In this document: positions 1-7,615 of the stretch, one piece after another
How positions within the stretch are numbered: the first letter of the stretch is position 1
How the letters are laid out: each line of letters opens with the position of its first letter
NCBI GenBank assembly: GCA_007129635.1
Contig: SKVE01000968.1
Location: forward strand, 1-9,553
DNA: 9,553 nucleotides
Direction: 5' to 3'
Origin: Planctomycetaceae bacterium
GTDB taxonomy: Bacteria; Planctomycetota; Planctomycetia; Pirellulales; Pirellulaceae
Program-made: the position numbers and the translations under genes
The notes under the pieces: model-generated
What the model was told of the DNA's origin: nothing
The model's database searches: none
What the model saw: only the letters and a program-made list of their open reading frames with translations

Positions 1-34
1 ACAGCTTCGATAAGTGCGGCTTTCTCGAAGAGGC

Positions 35-706
35 TCAGTGCGGGTGACCGTTTCCCTCGCCGTGTCGAACGATCTTGCCTTCGACCATGTAGATGACGTC
101 CTCGGCGATATTCGTCGCCTGGTCGGCGATACGCTCCAGGTTGCGTGAGGCAGCCATCAGGGTCAGCAGCGCGGAAGTAAGCTCAGGATCCTGCCGGATC
201 ATTTCGGTGCATTTCAGACGAATGTTTCGCTTGCACCGGTCTACTTCATCGTCACGGAGACAGACGTTTTCTGCGAGAGCCGTATCGAGATTCACCAGCG
301 AGTCGAGGCTGTCGCGGAGCATGGCCTGCGTCTTCCGCCACATGCCGGCCAGATCGAAAGGAATCTCCATCGGCGTAAGGCTGGCGAAGGTCGCCGCCTT
401 GCGGGCGATGTTCACGGCCAGGTCGCCGATTCGCTCCAGGTCGTTATTGATCTTCAACGCGGCGACGATAAAGCGTAAATCGCCAGCTACCGGCTGATAC
501 AACGCCAGTACCCGTAAGCAGTCCTCCTCGACCTCAACCTCGCGTTGGTCGATTTCCGCATCGCGACGCTGGACTTCCTTCGCGGCATGCAGGTCTCGGT
601 CCAGCAGGGCTCGCACGGCACGTTGCGTCTGGTCCTCGACCAACGCGCACAGCGAGAGTAGATCCTGCTTCAGCTTGTCGACGGCCCGATGCAAGTGGAC
701 GGACAT
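35..706 (-). CDS. phoU: Phosphate-specific transport system accessory/regulatory protein PhoU
   Basis: A 223-residue, all-helical cytoplasmic protein of normal PhoU length. It shows the internal duplication typical of the family: a first metal-binding helix with NDLERIGDLAVNIA (residues 88-101) and a second with RNLERIADQATNIAED (residues 188-203). The acidic ExxxD residues are E91/D95 and E191/D195. PhoU is known to repress the Pho regulon when phosphate is plentiful, probably by bridging the Pst transporter and PhoR, and to limit phosphate uptake. It is the last gene of the pst operon, 41 bp after pstB. The ATG at 706-704 is preceded by GGAG ten bases upstream (720-717), which supports this start. 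The C-terminal tail is short and histidine/glycine-rich (HGEGNGHPH). That tail is not part of the usual fold and may be incidental. Identification is secure from the motifs and context. Confidence 0.96.
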   Translation of the reverse strand: MSVHLHRAVDKLKQDLLSLCALVEDQTQRAVRALLDRDLHAAKEVQRRDAEIDQREVEVEEDCLRVLALYQPVAGDLRFIVAALKINNDLERIGDLAVNIARKAATFASLTPMEIPFDLAGMWRKTQAMLRDSLDSLVNLDTALAENVCLRDDEVDRCKRNIRLKCTEMIRQDPELTSALLTLMAASRNLERIADQATNIAEDVIYMVEGKIVRHGEGNGHPH

Positions 707-747
707 CGTATCTTTTCTCCGATTCGAATCATCGAAGCCGATATTCC

Positions 748-1611
748 TTAGCCGAAACGGCCGGAAACATAGGCCTCGGTCTGTTCTTCCGTGGGATTGG
801 TAAAGATGGTTTCCGTATCATCATATTCGATCAGCCGGCCCATGTACAAAAAGGCCGTTCGATCCGACACCCGCGCGGCCTGTTGCATGTTGTGAGTCAC
901 AATGATGATCGTGTACTCTTCTTTCAGTTGGTGGATCAGGTCCTCGATCTTGCCCGTGGCGACGGGATCCAGCGCTGAACACGGTTCGTCCATCAAAAGG
1001 ATCTCGGGGCGGTTGGCGATCGCCCGGGCGATGCACAGTCGCTGCATCTGGCCGCCGGACAGACTGAACGCGGTTTCACGTAACCGGTCCTTCACTTCGT
1101 CCCACAGGGCGGCAGCCCGCAACGACCTTTCCACGGTCTCATCCAATTCGGCGCGACGGTTCCTGCCGGCCACGCGCAGGCTGTACACAATGTTTTCGTA
1201 GATCGACTTGGGAAACGGATTGGATTTTTGAAAGACCATGCCGATCCGTTTTCGCAGCGAGATGACTTCCAGGTAGGGATCGTAGATGCTTCGGCCGTCG
1301 ATCAGGATATCTCCACGGTGCGAGATGCCGTCGATCAAATCGTTCATACGGTTGAAGTTCCGCAGCAGGGTCGATTTGCCGCAGCCTGACGGGCCGATCA
1401 ACGCGGTCACCTGCCGTTCCGGGATATCCATGTTCAGGTCGAACAGGACCTGGGCCGATCCGTAGAAGAAACTGTGATCACAAACTTGGATGTATTGTGC
1501 GCTGGCATCGTTGTCGATCTTTTTCCGGCGCTGGGCAACCTGGACGCGGCGTTGCTGGATCTCGCTCGCCCCACCCGTCGCTGCAACGGTTCCGTCATGC
1601 TTGTCGTTCAT
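748..1611 (-). CDS. pstB: Phosphate import ATP-binding protein PstB
   Basis: ATPase subunit of the PstSCAB importer, acting as a dimer on the cytoplasmic face of PstC/PstA. All ABC motifs are present in order: Walker [10 protein letters not shown] (73-81), Q-loop [12 protein letters not shown] (126-136, Q128), signature LSGGQMQR (184-191), Walker B ILLMDEP (204-210), D-loop SALD (212-215) and switch histidine H240 (VTHNM). The run [15 protein letters not shown] is characteristic of PstB among ABC ATPases. At 287 residues it is about 30 longer than E. coli PstB. The excess is an N-terminal extension of about 36 polar residues with a basic stretch ([13 protein letters not shown]). No other Met occurs before residue 61, so the ATG at 1611-1609 is the reasonable start, although its ribosome binding site is weak (only GAG at short spacing). 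It follows pstA by 20 bp and precedes phoU by 41 bp. Confidence 0.97.
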   Translation of the reverse strand: MNDKHDGTVAATGGASEIQQRRVQVAQRRKKIDNDASAQYIQVCDHSFFYGSAQVLFDLNMDIPERQVTALIGPSGCGKSTLLRNFNRMNDLIDGISHRGDILIDGRSIYDPYLEVISLRKRIGMVFQKSNPFPKSIYENIVYSLRVAGRNRRAELDETVERSLRAAALWDEVKDRLRETAFSLSGGQMQRLCIARAIANRPEILLMDEPCSALDPVATGKIEDLIHQLKEEYTIIIVTHNMQQAARVSDRTAFLYMGRLIEYDDTETIFTNPTEEQTEAYVSGRFG

Positions 1612-1631
1612 GTTCGTGCTCGTGACTCTTT

Positions 1632-3368
1632 CTAGAACTTATCCGCGGTGAACTTTTTCCGCAGGTGATTGCGGACCAGGATGGCGACTAGGTTCAAAAC
1701 GACCACCAGCAAGATCAGGACCAGGGTCGTGGCAAACACCATCGGTTTGGCGGCCTCCGAATCCGGTGACTGGAACCCCAGGTCATAGATGTGAAAGCCC
1801 AGGTGCATGAATTTCCGTTCCAGATGGATGAAGGGAAACACGCTGTCCAGCGGCAGGTTCGGCGCCAGGGCAACGACACCGACCAGCATCAACGGGGCGA
1901 CTTCACCGGCCCCGCGCGCCATCGCCAAGACCAGCCCCGTCATGATGCCGGGTGCGGAGGCCGGCAGGACCAGATAGCGAATCGTTTGCCATTTCGAAGC
2001 ACCGCATGCCAACGAGCCCTCACGCACCCCCCGCGGCACGGCGGCCAGCGCTTCTTCGGTCGCGACAATGACGACGGGCACCGTCATCAGCGCCAGCGTC
2101 AGCGACGCCCACAGGATGCCGCCGGTGCCGAAGGTCGGTGTGGGAAGCGCCCGATCGAAGAACATGCGGTCGATTCCCCCACCCACGAAATAGACAAAGA
2201 AACCGAGCCCAAAGATGCCGAAGACGATCGAAGGCACCCCCGCCAGGTTGTTGATCGCGATGCGAACAGCGCGGACGAACAGCCCTTGCCTCGCGTATTC
2301 CCGCAGATAGATCGCCGCCATCACTCCAAAGGGCATCACCGCGACGCTCATCATCAACGTCATGACAAACGTGCCGAAGATCGCGGGGAAAATGCCACCC
2401 TCCGTATTAGCTTCGCGGGGAAATCCGCTCAAAAATCGCCAGAGCTGACCGGCAAAAATCTGAGCGCGACCTACCAAGGTCAGACGATTGGGATAGTAGT
2501 AGTGGACGATCTGACCCACGGACATCGAACGCTCGTCACCGGTCACCAAGCGGTACACGAACGTATCCTGGTGCTGCTTCGATCTCAGCCGGGCAGCCTG
2601 ATCGGCCAACGGCTGATATTGGGCCCGCAGTTGGTCCATGCGCCGAGCGACCGCTGCGCGATCGGAACGCTGCTGAGCCGTCAACTCGTCCTGACGGGAA
2701 TAGAATCGTTCCTCCTGTTCCAACTGGTGCATCTGAAGGTTGATCCGACCGATTTCGTAGCGTTCGATCTGATGGATCTGCGCGCGCCGTGCTGCTACGT
2801 CGTCGACCCGCTTGAGTAGAAGTGAGTTGAAGGTGGGATCGTCAGCCTGGATGACGCTGCCATCTTCCATTTCCAATCGGACCGGAAAGAACAAGGCATC
2901 GCCCCACTCCAGCCGCTCGGCTCGGATGACGTCGTCGGGATACGTGACGGATCGTATGTCCCCTGCGGGAAAAAAAGCAAAGGCTTGTCCGAACGCGTCG
3001 CGGTTGCCCAAAAACAGTTGCTTTTCCCGACGGTCGGCCGCGTGGAGACTGGCCCTTTGCTCGAGGCTCAGGTCCCGTACGTCGCGTTCTTGTTCGATCG
3101 TGATGACCCCCAACGCTTTGGTTCCGCCTTGAAATCGAGTGCCGCGGTCCTCCCGGAACTCGATCAACGCTACGCTTCGGGGCCAAAACACGCCGAAACC
3201 GTTGACGACCACCAGCCCCAGAAGAAACACGATCATCGTCAGACCGACCGTCAATCCCATTGCCGTCACCCAGACGAACGTTTCGCCTCGGGGACGCGTG
3301 GACCTTCGGGAGTCCGCATCTTTGCACACGATGTCTTCTGGGGCACGACGATTGGCGTCTGTTCCCAT
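1632..3368 (-). CDS. pstA: Phosphate ABC transporter permease PstA, enlarged form with periplasmic coiled-coil insert
   Basis: Inner-membrane permease that pairs with PstC. Six membrane segments can be seen: about 33-58, 328-354, 368-396, 417-437, 471-498 and 543-566. The EAA coupling loop that docks on PstB is [20 protein letters not shown] (438-457), followed by [13 protein letters not shown]. coli PstA is about 296 residues and this one is 578. The difference is an insertion of roughly 265 residues between the first and second helices (about 60-325), placed in the periplasm by topology. Its first half is mixed and its second (about 187-268) is rich in Q, E and R and predicted to be a long coiled coil. 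Long PstA proteins with an N-terminal domain of unknown function are known, for example in Pseudomonas, and this resembles them. The start at 3368-3366 has a strong AAGGGG six bases upstream. It lies 18 bp after pstC. Confidence 0.95.
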   Translation of the reverse strand: MGTDANRRAPEDIVCKDADSRRSTRPRGETFVWVTAMGLTVGLTMIVFLLGLVVVNGFGVFWPRSVALIEFREDRGTRFQGGTKALGVITIEQERDVRDLSLEQRASLHAADRREKQLFLGNRDAFGQAFAFFPAGDIRSVTYPDDVIRAERLEWGDALFFPVRLEMEDGSVIQADDPTFNSLLLKRVDDVAARRAQIHQIERYEIGRINLQMHQLEQEERFYSRQDELTAQQRSDRAAVARRMDQLRAQYQPLADQAARLRSKQHQDTFVYRLVTGDERSMSVGQIVHYYYPNRLTLVGRAQIFAGQLWRFLSGFPREANTEGGIFPAIFGTFVMTLMMSVAVMPFGVMAAIYLREYARQGLFVRAVRIAINNLAGVPSIVFGIFGLGFFVYFVGGGIDRMFFDRALPTPTFGTGGILWASLTLALMTVPVVIVATEEALAAVPRGVREGSLACGASKWQTIRYLVLPASAPGIMTGLVLAMARGAGEVAPLMLVGVVALAPNLPLDSVFPFIHLERKFMHLGFHIYDLGFQSPDSEAAKPMVFATTLVLILLVVVLNLVAILVRNHLRKKFTADKF

Positions 3369-3374
3369 TACAGT

Positions 3375-3380
3375 CCCCTT
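3375..3380 (-). promoter_or_regulatory. Strong ribosome binding site of pstA
   Basis: AAGGGG on the minus strand lies six bases before the pstA ATG, inside the 18-bp gap after pstC. It fixes the pstA start and is the best Shine-Dalgarno match within the operon, in contrast to the weak sites before pstC and pstB. Confidence 0.65.
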
Positions 3381-3386
3381 TCACCT

Positions 3387-5690
3387 TTACTCCACCGCGC
3401 GGTACTTTTCTCGTAAACGCTGCCGCAGGATCTCCGCGACGGTATTGACCAGGAACGTCATCAGAAACAGCACCAGGGCGCCCAGGAACAGGGTTCGATA
3501 CAATGTGCCGAGGTAGGGCGCTTCGGGCAGTTCCACGGCGATGTTGGCCGATAGCGTGCGCATTCCCGTGAAGGGGTTGAATTCAGTGACCGGCGTGTTG
3601 CCCGTCGCCATCACGACGATCATCGTTTCGCCGACCGCTCGCCCCAAACCGATCATGATGGCCGAAAAGATGCCGGCCGACGCTGTGGGCAGCACGATGC
3701 GGATCGCCGTCTGCCAGCGGCTGGCACCCAGGGCCAGCGATCCCGACCGGAACGCTTCCGGCACGTTGGACAACGCGTCTTCGGTGATCGTGAAGATAAT
3801 GGGAATGACCGCGAAGCCCATGACAAAACCGACAACAAAAGCGTTTCGCTGCTCGAAACCCAGGCCCGTGGCGTATGGGAACCATAACCGAAAATCTGCG
3901 ATCTGCAGCCCTGTGCTTGGATCCTCGACAACGAACCAATGCCGCTCGGCCACGAACCCCAACTGCCACCCGGCGTAGGCGACCAGCAGCATGACCGGCA
4001 CGAAGGCCAAGAACTCATACCCGGGCTTCAACTGCACGCGGATGCGCTGCGGTAACAGGCCCCATAGGTAGCCAACCACCAGCGCCGCAACGATGATGGC
4101 ACCCATGGCCAACAAGACGGATGGCACGGCATTGCTGATGATGGGCGCCAGCCAAAGGGCGGCCAGAAAGCCCAGCACGACGGACGGGAGCGACGCCATG
4201 ATCTCCATGACCGGCTTGACGAAACGTTTCATCTCGGGCCGGAGGAACTGCGAGGTGTAGATGGCGGCCAACAGCGCGATCGGCAGCGCAAAGATCATCG
4301 CGTAGAAGGTGCCCTTCAGCGTCCCGAGGATCAGCGGGACCAGGGACAGTTTCCGCTCGAAATCGTCCCGGCCACCGGTGGACTGCCAGGCGAATTCGGG
4401 AGCGGATTGACCTTCATACTGGATTCTACCGAAGAAGGTCCGCCAAGCGGCCTGCGGGTGCGGATCGTTCAAGCGGTAGCAGTGCAGCGTGTACTGGTCG
4501 TCCAAAAAGAGCATGCGGTCATAACGCGGCCCCAAGGCGGCATGCGTTATCCAGAATGGCAACGCTTCTTCCCAGCGGACGCTCTCCGTGGTGGCATACC
4601 GCAGCGAGGCGATGTGGCCGCCGCCGATCAGAAACGCCTTGTTCCGCATGGCGGCCGAATAAAAACTCGCGCCTCGTTCCAAGTCCGGGAACGTCTTGGT
4701 GTGGCCCCAAACCCGCGCATCTCGTTGGGGATCACGGTACAGGCTGAAAATCCGATTGGCGCCGCAAGACGCGGTGAAGACCAGCGACACATCGCCCAGC
4801 AGGAAATCCATGCTGACGATACGACGATCGTCCAGATCCCGAAACGGAACAAACATCTGCCGCTTGTGAAACTCGTGACCGTCGAAATGCAGGTACGATA
4901 CTCGGCCATCGTCCATGCCGATCAACACACCATCAGCGTCCGAGGGCACCAAGAGGTGCTCGGGCTTTCCGTCCAGATGTTCCGAGAGATCGTAAGAGCG
5001 GTCCACGGACAATTCACCATCCCCCAGCAACGTTCGCTGTTGGACCAGGGAAACGGCATGCAACTCGTAGCGGTCGTGCACCTGCTGCATGGCAGCCACG
5101 ATCGCTTGGTTACCGGAATTCCCGTAGGCCAGTCGCTGCACCGGCACTTCCGCAGGGCTGATACGCATCAAGGGCGTTTCTCGCAGTTGGACCGACACCT
5201 CGCGTCCGCCTCGTTCGGGGAATGTGGCTTCGTACTGCACGTCCACGGTCGCAAAACGGCCGTCGGAGGTTCCATACAACAACTGCGAACGGAACGCGTT
5301 GTACGCAACGACAGAAACCTCGACTTCGTCCAGCCAAGCAGGCGTTTGCGTGAAAGGCGGCCGGTGGTCTGGACCGCCCGGATCGACCGTGTCGACGAAG
5401 ATCAACTCACCGCGTCGATTGACAAAGAAGGGCAGTTCCGACCACTCGTCGGTTCCCATCACAACATAATCGTCCCCCGGCACGCGAAAAGTACCCTGCG
5501 GCTCGACTCGCGCGCCCCGAAACAGTGGCAGAACCTGCAGCAATATAAAAACAAAGATCAACGAGACCGCGATGATGATCGACAGGCCCCCGACCGTAAT
5601 GAAATAGTTCATGAACCGGTCGAACCATAGCGTCGCCGGCCTGACAACGAACCGTTCCGGGATGGTCTTCAATGGTTGCTGTTTCGTCAT
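3387..5690 (-). CDS. pstC: Phosphate ABC transporter permease PstC, enlarged form with periplasmic propeller-like insert
   Basis: Inner-membrane permease partner of PstA. The C-terminal half is typical of PstC: the EAA loop EDALSNVPEAFRSGSLALGA (637-656) is followed by SRWQTAIRIVLPTASAGI, then GRAVGETM (684-690), a signature region of PstC. At 767 residues it is more than twice the E. coli length (319). After helix 1 (about 31-56) comes an insertion of about 390 residues (57-447) with repeated blade-like strands such as TSDGRFATVD (141-150), GMDDGRVSYLHFD (258-270), GGGHIASLRY (356-365) and LDDQYTLHCYRL (397-407). This suggests a WD40/PQQ-like beta-propeller. Helices then follow at about 450-478, 494-518, 521-546, 560-580, 615-636, 670-695 and 732-755, giving eight segments where six are usual. 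This count keeps the EAA loop in the cytoplasm. The ATG overlaps the pstS stop as ATGA. The insert is similar in placement to that of long Pseudomonas-type PstC. Confidence 0.94.
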   Translation of the reverse strand: MTKQQPLKTIPERFVVRPATLWFDRFMNYFITVGGLSIIIAVSLIFVFILLQVLPLFRGARVEPQGTFRVPGDDYVVMGTDEWSELPFFVNRRGELIFVDTVDPGGPDHRPPFTQTPAWLDEVEVSVVAYNAFRSQLLYGTSDGRFATVDVQYEATFPERGGREVSVQLRETPLMRISPAEVPVQRLAYGNSGNQAIVAAMQQVHDRYELHAVSLVQQRTLLGDGELSVDRSYDLSEHLDGKPEHLLVPSDADGVLIGMDDGRVSYLHFDGHEFHKRQMFVPFRDLDDRRIVSMDFLLGDVSLVFTASCGANRIFSLYRDPQRDARVWGHTKTFPDLERGASFYSAAMRNKAFLIGGGHIASLRYATTESVRWEEALPFWITHAALGPRYDRMLFLDDQYTLHCYRLNDPHPQAAWRTFFGRIQYEGQSAPEFAWQSTGGRDDFERKLSLVPLILGTLKGTFYAMIFALPIALLAAIYTSQFLRPEMKRFVKPVMEIMASLPSVVLGFLAALWLAPIISNAVPSVLLAMGAIIVAALVVGYLWGLLPQRIRVQLKPGYEFLAFVPVMLLVAYAGWQLGFVAERHWFVVEDPSTGLQIADFRLWFPYATGLGFEQRNAFVVGFVMGFAVIPIIFTITEDALSNVPEAFRSGSLALGASRWQTAIRIVLPTASAGIFSAIMIGLGRAVGETMIVVMATGNTPVTEFNPFTGMRTLSANIAVELPEAPYLGTLYRTLFLGALVLFLMTFLVNTVAEILRQRLREKYRAVE

Positions 5691-6697
5691 GGAGTTCCAC
5701 GGAGCGAACTCATCGTTTGTTCCGCCACTTGGGCCGGGATCGGAAAGAAACCGTCGCGAGCGACAATTTCTTGCCCTTGCCGCGAGGTGACAAATCGTAG
5801 GAACTCGTAGGTCAATCGGTCCAGCGGCTCACGAGGCGATTTGTTCACATAGACCACCAGGAACCGGGCCAAAGGGTATTTCCCCCCCAAAGCGTTCTCG
5901 GGGGTTGGCGGAAAATGGTCCCTGCTGCCAGCCGATCCGATAGCAAGGATGCGAACACCGGAAGTGGCATAACCAACACCCGAGTACCCGATGCCGAAGC
6001 GGTCGGCCGTAATCGATTGGACAACCGTCGACGAGCCAGGCTGCTCTTGATACCGGTTGCCATCGAAATCGCCGCCCCCCAAGGCAATGTTCTTGAAGAC
6101 GCCGTAAGTGCCGCTGACAGCATTGCGACCGTACAGCGAGATCGGTCGATTCGCCCAGTCGCCCGTCAGGCCCAACTGGCCCCAGATCCGTACGGGCCGT
6201 CCACCCAGACGATACGTACTGGAGAAAATCGCATCGATCTGCTGCAGATTTAGGCCCTGGATCGGATTGTCACGGTGAACGAATAAGGCCAGTGCGTCGA
6301 TACCGATCCGCACTTCCGTCGGTTTGTAGCCGTGCCGAGCTTCGAACCGATCGATTTCGGTACCGGTCATCGGCCGACTCATCGGTCCGATCTGAGCCGT
6401 GGCGTCGATCAATGCTGGCGGAGCCGTCGAAGATCCCGCGCCTTGAACTTGAATATTCACGTTCGGATACATCTCTCGGAACGCTTCGCCCCACAGTAAC
6501 ATCAGGTTATTCAGGGTGTCCGAGCCGATGCTATTCAGGTTGCCGGAAACGCCGGATACCGGTTCGTACGTGGGAAGTGCCTTGTCGACGGTCAGCACTT
6601 GGGCAACACTGGCTTCGCACGACCACCATATAAGGGGCACAGCTAGGATCACGCGAGTGGTCCACAACTTTGCTTGCGCGTTGGCGGTTACTTTCAT
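5687..6697 (-). CDS. pstS: Periplasmic phosphate-binding protein PstS
   Basis: Substrate-binding protein that delivers phosphate to PstC/PstA. I place the start at the ATG at 6697-6695 (336 residues). The longer reading from a GTG at 6736 adds 13 residues but has no Shine-Dalgarno, whereas the ATG has GAGG nine bases upstream and begins a normal signal peptide. That peptide has K2, K10 and R15, then the hydrophobic run VILAVPLIWW, then a likely cleavage after SVA (30-32). A Cys at 27 lies in WWSC, which is not a lipobox, so a soluble protein is expected. Phosphate-binding family motifs are SIGSD (56-60), GAGSSTAP (87-94), MSRPM (106-110) and RNAVSGTYGVF (191-201). The C-terminus VVYVNKSPREPLDRLTYEFLRFVTS and GFFPIP are also typical of PstS. 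It is the first gene of the operon and overlaps pstC by four bases. Confidence 0.95.
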   Translation of the reverse strand: MKVTANAQAKLWTTRVILAVPLIWWSCEASVAQVLTVDKALPTYEPVSGVSGNLNSIGSDTLNNLMLLWGEAFREMYPNVNIQVQGAGSSTAPPALIDATAQIGPMSRPMTGTEIDRFEARHGYKPTEVRIGIDALALFVHRDNPIQGLNLQQIDAIFSSTYRLGGRPVRIWGQLGLTGDWANRPISLYGRNAVSGTYGVFKNIALGGGDFDGNRYQEQPGSSTVVQSITADRFGIGYSGVGYATSGVRILAIGSAGSRDHFPPTPENALGGKYPLARFLVVYVNKSPREPLDRLTYEFLRFVTSRQGQEIVARDGFFPIPAQVAEQTMSSLRGTP

Positions 6698-6706
6698 CCG
6701 ATGAAT

Positions 6707-6710
6707 CCTC
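6707..6710 (-). promoter_or_regulatory. Ribosome binding site that decides the pstS start
   Basis: GAGG on the minus strand lies nine bases before the ATG at 6697. The alternative upstream GTG at 6736 is preceded by AT-rich sequence with no purine-rich site. This favours the shorter PstS with a standard signal peptide. Confidence 0.55.
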
Positions 6711-6792
6711 AACTCCAGGGTGGGTGCTAGGGGCACTGTGTCACAAATCGATCAACTTCGCATGGGATTGTCACAGCCAGAGATCAATAGAA

Positions 6793-6821
6793 TGTGACCA
6801 AAGTGTTAAAAGTTCGTGAAA
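6793..6821 (-). promoter_or_regulatory. Candidate Pho box (three PhoB-binding units, 11-bp period) for the pst operon
   Basis: Read on the minus strand there are three 7-base units, TTTCACG (6821-6815), TTTAACA (6810-6804) and GGTCACA (6799-6793), each separated by exactly four bases (AACT, CTTT). This is the 7+4 architecture of PhoB/PhoP-family binding sites, and the units resemble the E. coli CTGTCAY and Bacillus TTAACA half-sites. It lies about 95 bases upstream of pstS and points toward it. Immediately downstream no convincing -10 hexamer stands at the usual distance. The nearest candidates are TATTGA (6789-6784) and GACAAT preceded by TGT (6772-6767). The flanking units at 6782 and 6826 do not continue the repeat. 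Confidence 0.6.
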
Positions 6822-6846
6822 TGTGTTTTCTGGTACGGCTCGTTCC

Positions 6847-6874
6847 TTGCAAGCGGATGGCGGAAGGACATAAT
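6847..6874 (+). promoter_or_regulatory. Candidate sigma70-type promoter for phoB-phoR
   Basis: TTGCAA (6847-6852, four of six matches to the -35 consensus) and CATAAT (6869-6874, five of six to the -10 consensus) are separated by 16 bases. Transcription would begin near 6881, leaving a leader of about 43 bases before the phoB ATG. The Pho box lies just upstream of this promoter, so PhoB could also act on its own expression. This was read by eye and promoter rules outside well-studied phyla are uncertain. Confidence 0.4.
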
Positions 6875-6923
6875 GGCCGGGAAGTTGGAGCGGTACTAAG
6901 CAACCTTCCACAGGAAAGACCTC

Positions 6924-7613
6924 ATGGCGAGTCAGGAAATCCTCGTGGTCGAGGACGAGACAGACATCCAGGAATTGGTGCGTTACAACTTGGTCAAGGA
7001 GGGCTACGCGGTTCAGTGCATGGTGTCGGGCGAGGAGGCCTTGCGGGCATTGCGTTCGTCTACCCCTGACCTGGTGCTGCTTGACTTGATGCTGCCGGGA
7101 ATCAGCGGTCTGGACGTTTGCCGCAGCATCAAAAGCAATCCGGCGACTCGGCATGTGCCTGTCGTGATCCTGACGGCCAAGGGTGAAGAAGTCGATATTG
7201 TCAGCGGTTTGGAGTTGGGCGCCGACGATTACGTGACCAAGCCGTTCAGCCCGCGAGTGCTGTTGGCCCGCATCCGCGCCGTGCTGCGCCGAGGCGAATC
7301 CAACGAACGGCCCTCGGACGATGAGCCGATTAAGATTCACGATTTGTTGATCCATCCGGGCCGCCATCAAGTTTTGCGGCAGGGCGAGCCTGTGCTGTTG
7401 TCGCCGACGGAATTCCGCGTGCTTCAGTTCCTGGCCAGCCAGCCGGGTTGGGTCTTTACACGTTATCAAATCGCCGATGCCATCCACGGCGGGGATACCA
7501 TCGTGACCGACCGGTCGATCGATGTGCATATCGCCAACCTTCGCAAAAAGCTGGGGGATGCCGGTCGATATGTAGAAACCGTCCACGGCGTCGGCTATCG
7601 ATTTAAGGACTAG
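6924..7613 (+). CDS. phoB: Phosphate regulon response regulator PhoB (OmpR/PhoB family)
   Basis: A 229-residue, two-domain transcription factor of standard length. The receiver domain (about 4-120) has the acidic pair E10/D11, the phosphoacceptor D54 in VLLDLMLPG, the switch threonine T84 in VILTAKGEE and the conserved K106 in YVTKPFSP. The winged-helix DNA-binding domain (about 133-228) includes LSPTEFRVLQFLASQPG, the recognition-helix region TDRSIDVHIANLRKKLG and the terminal strand VETVHGVGYRFKD. The receiver face GADDYVTKPFSPRVLLARIRAVLRR is typical of the PhoB group. The ATG is preceded by AGGA eight bases upstream (6912-6915). PhoB is phosphorylated by the PhoR encoded two bases downstream and is expected to bind the Pho box in the divergent region. 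The locus context makes the phosphate role much more likely than another OmpR-family function. Confidence 0.95.
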   Translation: MASQEILVVEDETDIQELVRYNLVKEGYAVQCMVSGEEALRALRSSTPDLVLLDLMLPGISGLDVCRSIKSNPATRHVPVVILTAKGEEVDIVSGLELGADDYVTKPFSPRVLLARIRAVLRRGESNERPSDDEPIKIHDLLIHPGRHQVLRQGEPVLLSPTEFRVLQFLASQPGWVFTRYQIADAIHGGDTIVTDRSIDVHIANLRKKLGDAGRYVETVHGVGYRFKD

Positions 7614-7615
7614 AC

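Noticed and set aside
5..30. Inverted repeat CTTCGA / TCGAAG with a 14-base loop just after phoU, considered as a terminator
   Set aside because: The stem has only six pairs, the loop is long and no T-tract follows on the minus strand. The window edge also prevents seeing the full context.
721..730. Perfect 10-base palindrome GATTCGAATC between pstB and phoU
   Set aside because: It overlaps the phoU ribosome-site region and is short enough to arise by chance. There is no second copy or supporting context.
1791..2819. 342-codon open frame on the plus strand, antisense to pstA
   Set aside because: It sits wholly inside pstA, and its product is dominated by R, Q, H and D with no domain signal.
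4407..5630. 407-codon open frame on the plus strand, antisense to pstC
   Set aside because: It lies wholly within pstC, has no motif, and shows the low-complexity R/H/Q-rich composition of a reverse-frame shadow.
6698..6736. 13-residue N-terminal extension of PstS from a GTG start
   Set aside because: No Shine-Dalgarno precedes the GTG, and the extension would put extra residues before an otherwise normal signal peptide. The ATG at 6697 has a good ribosome site.
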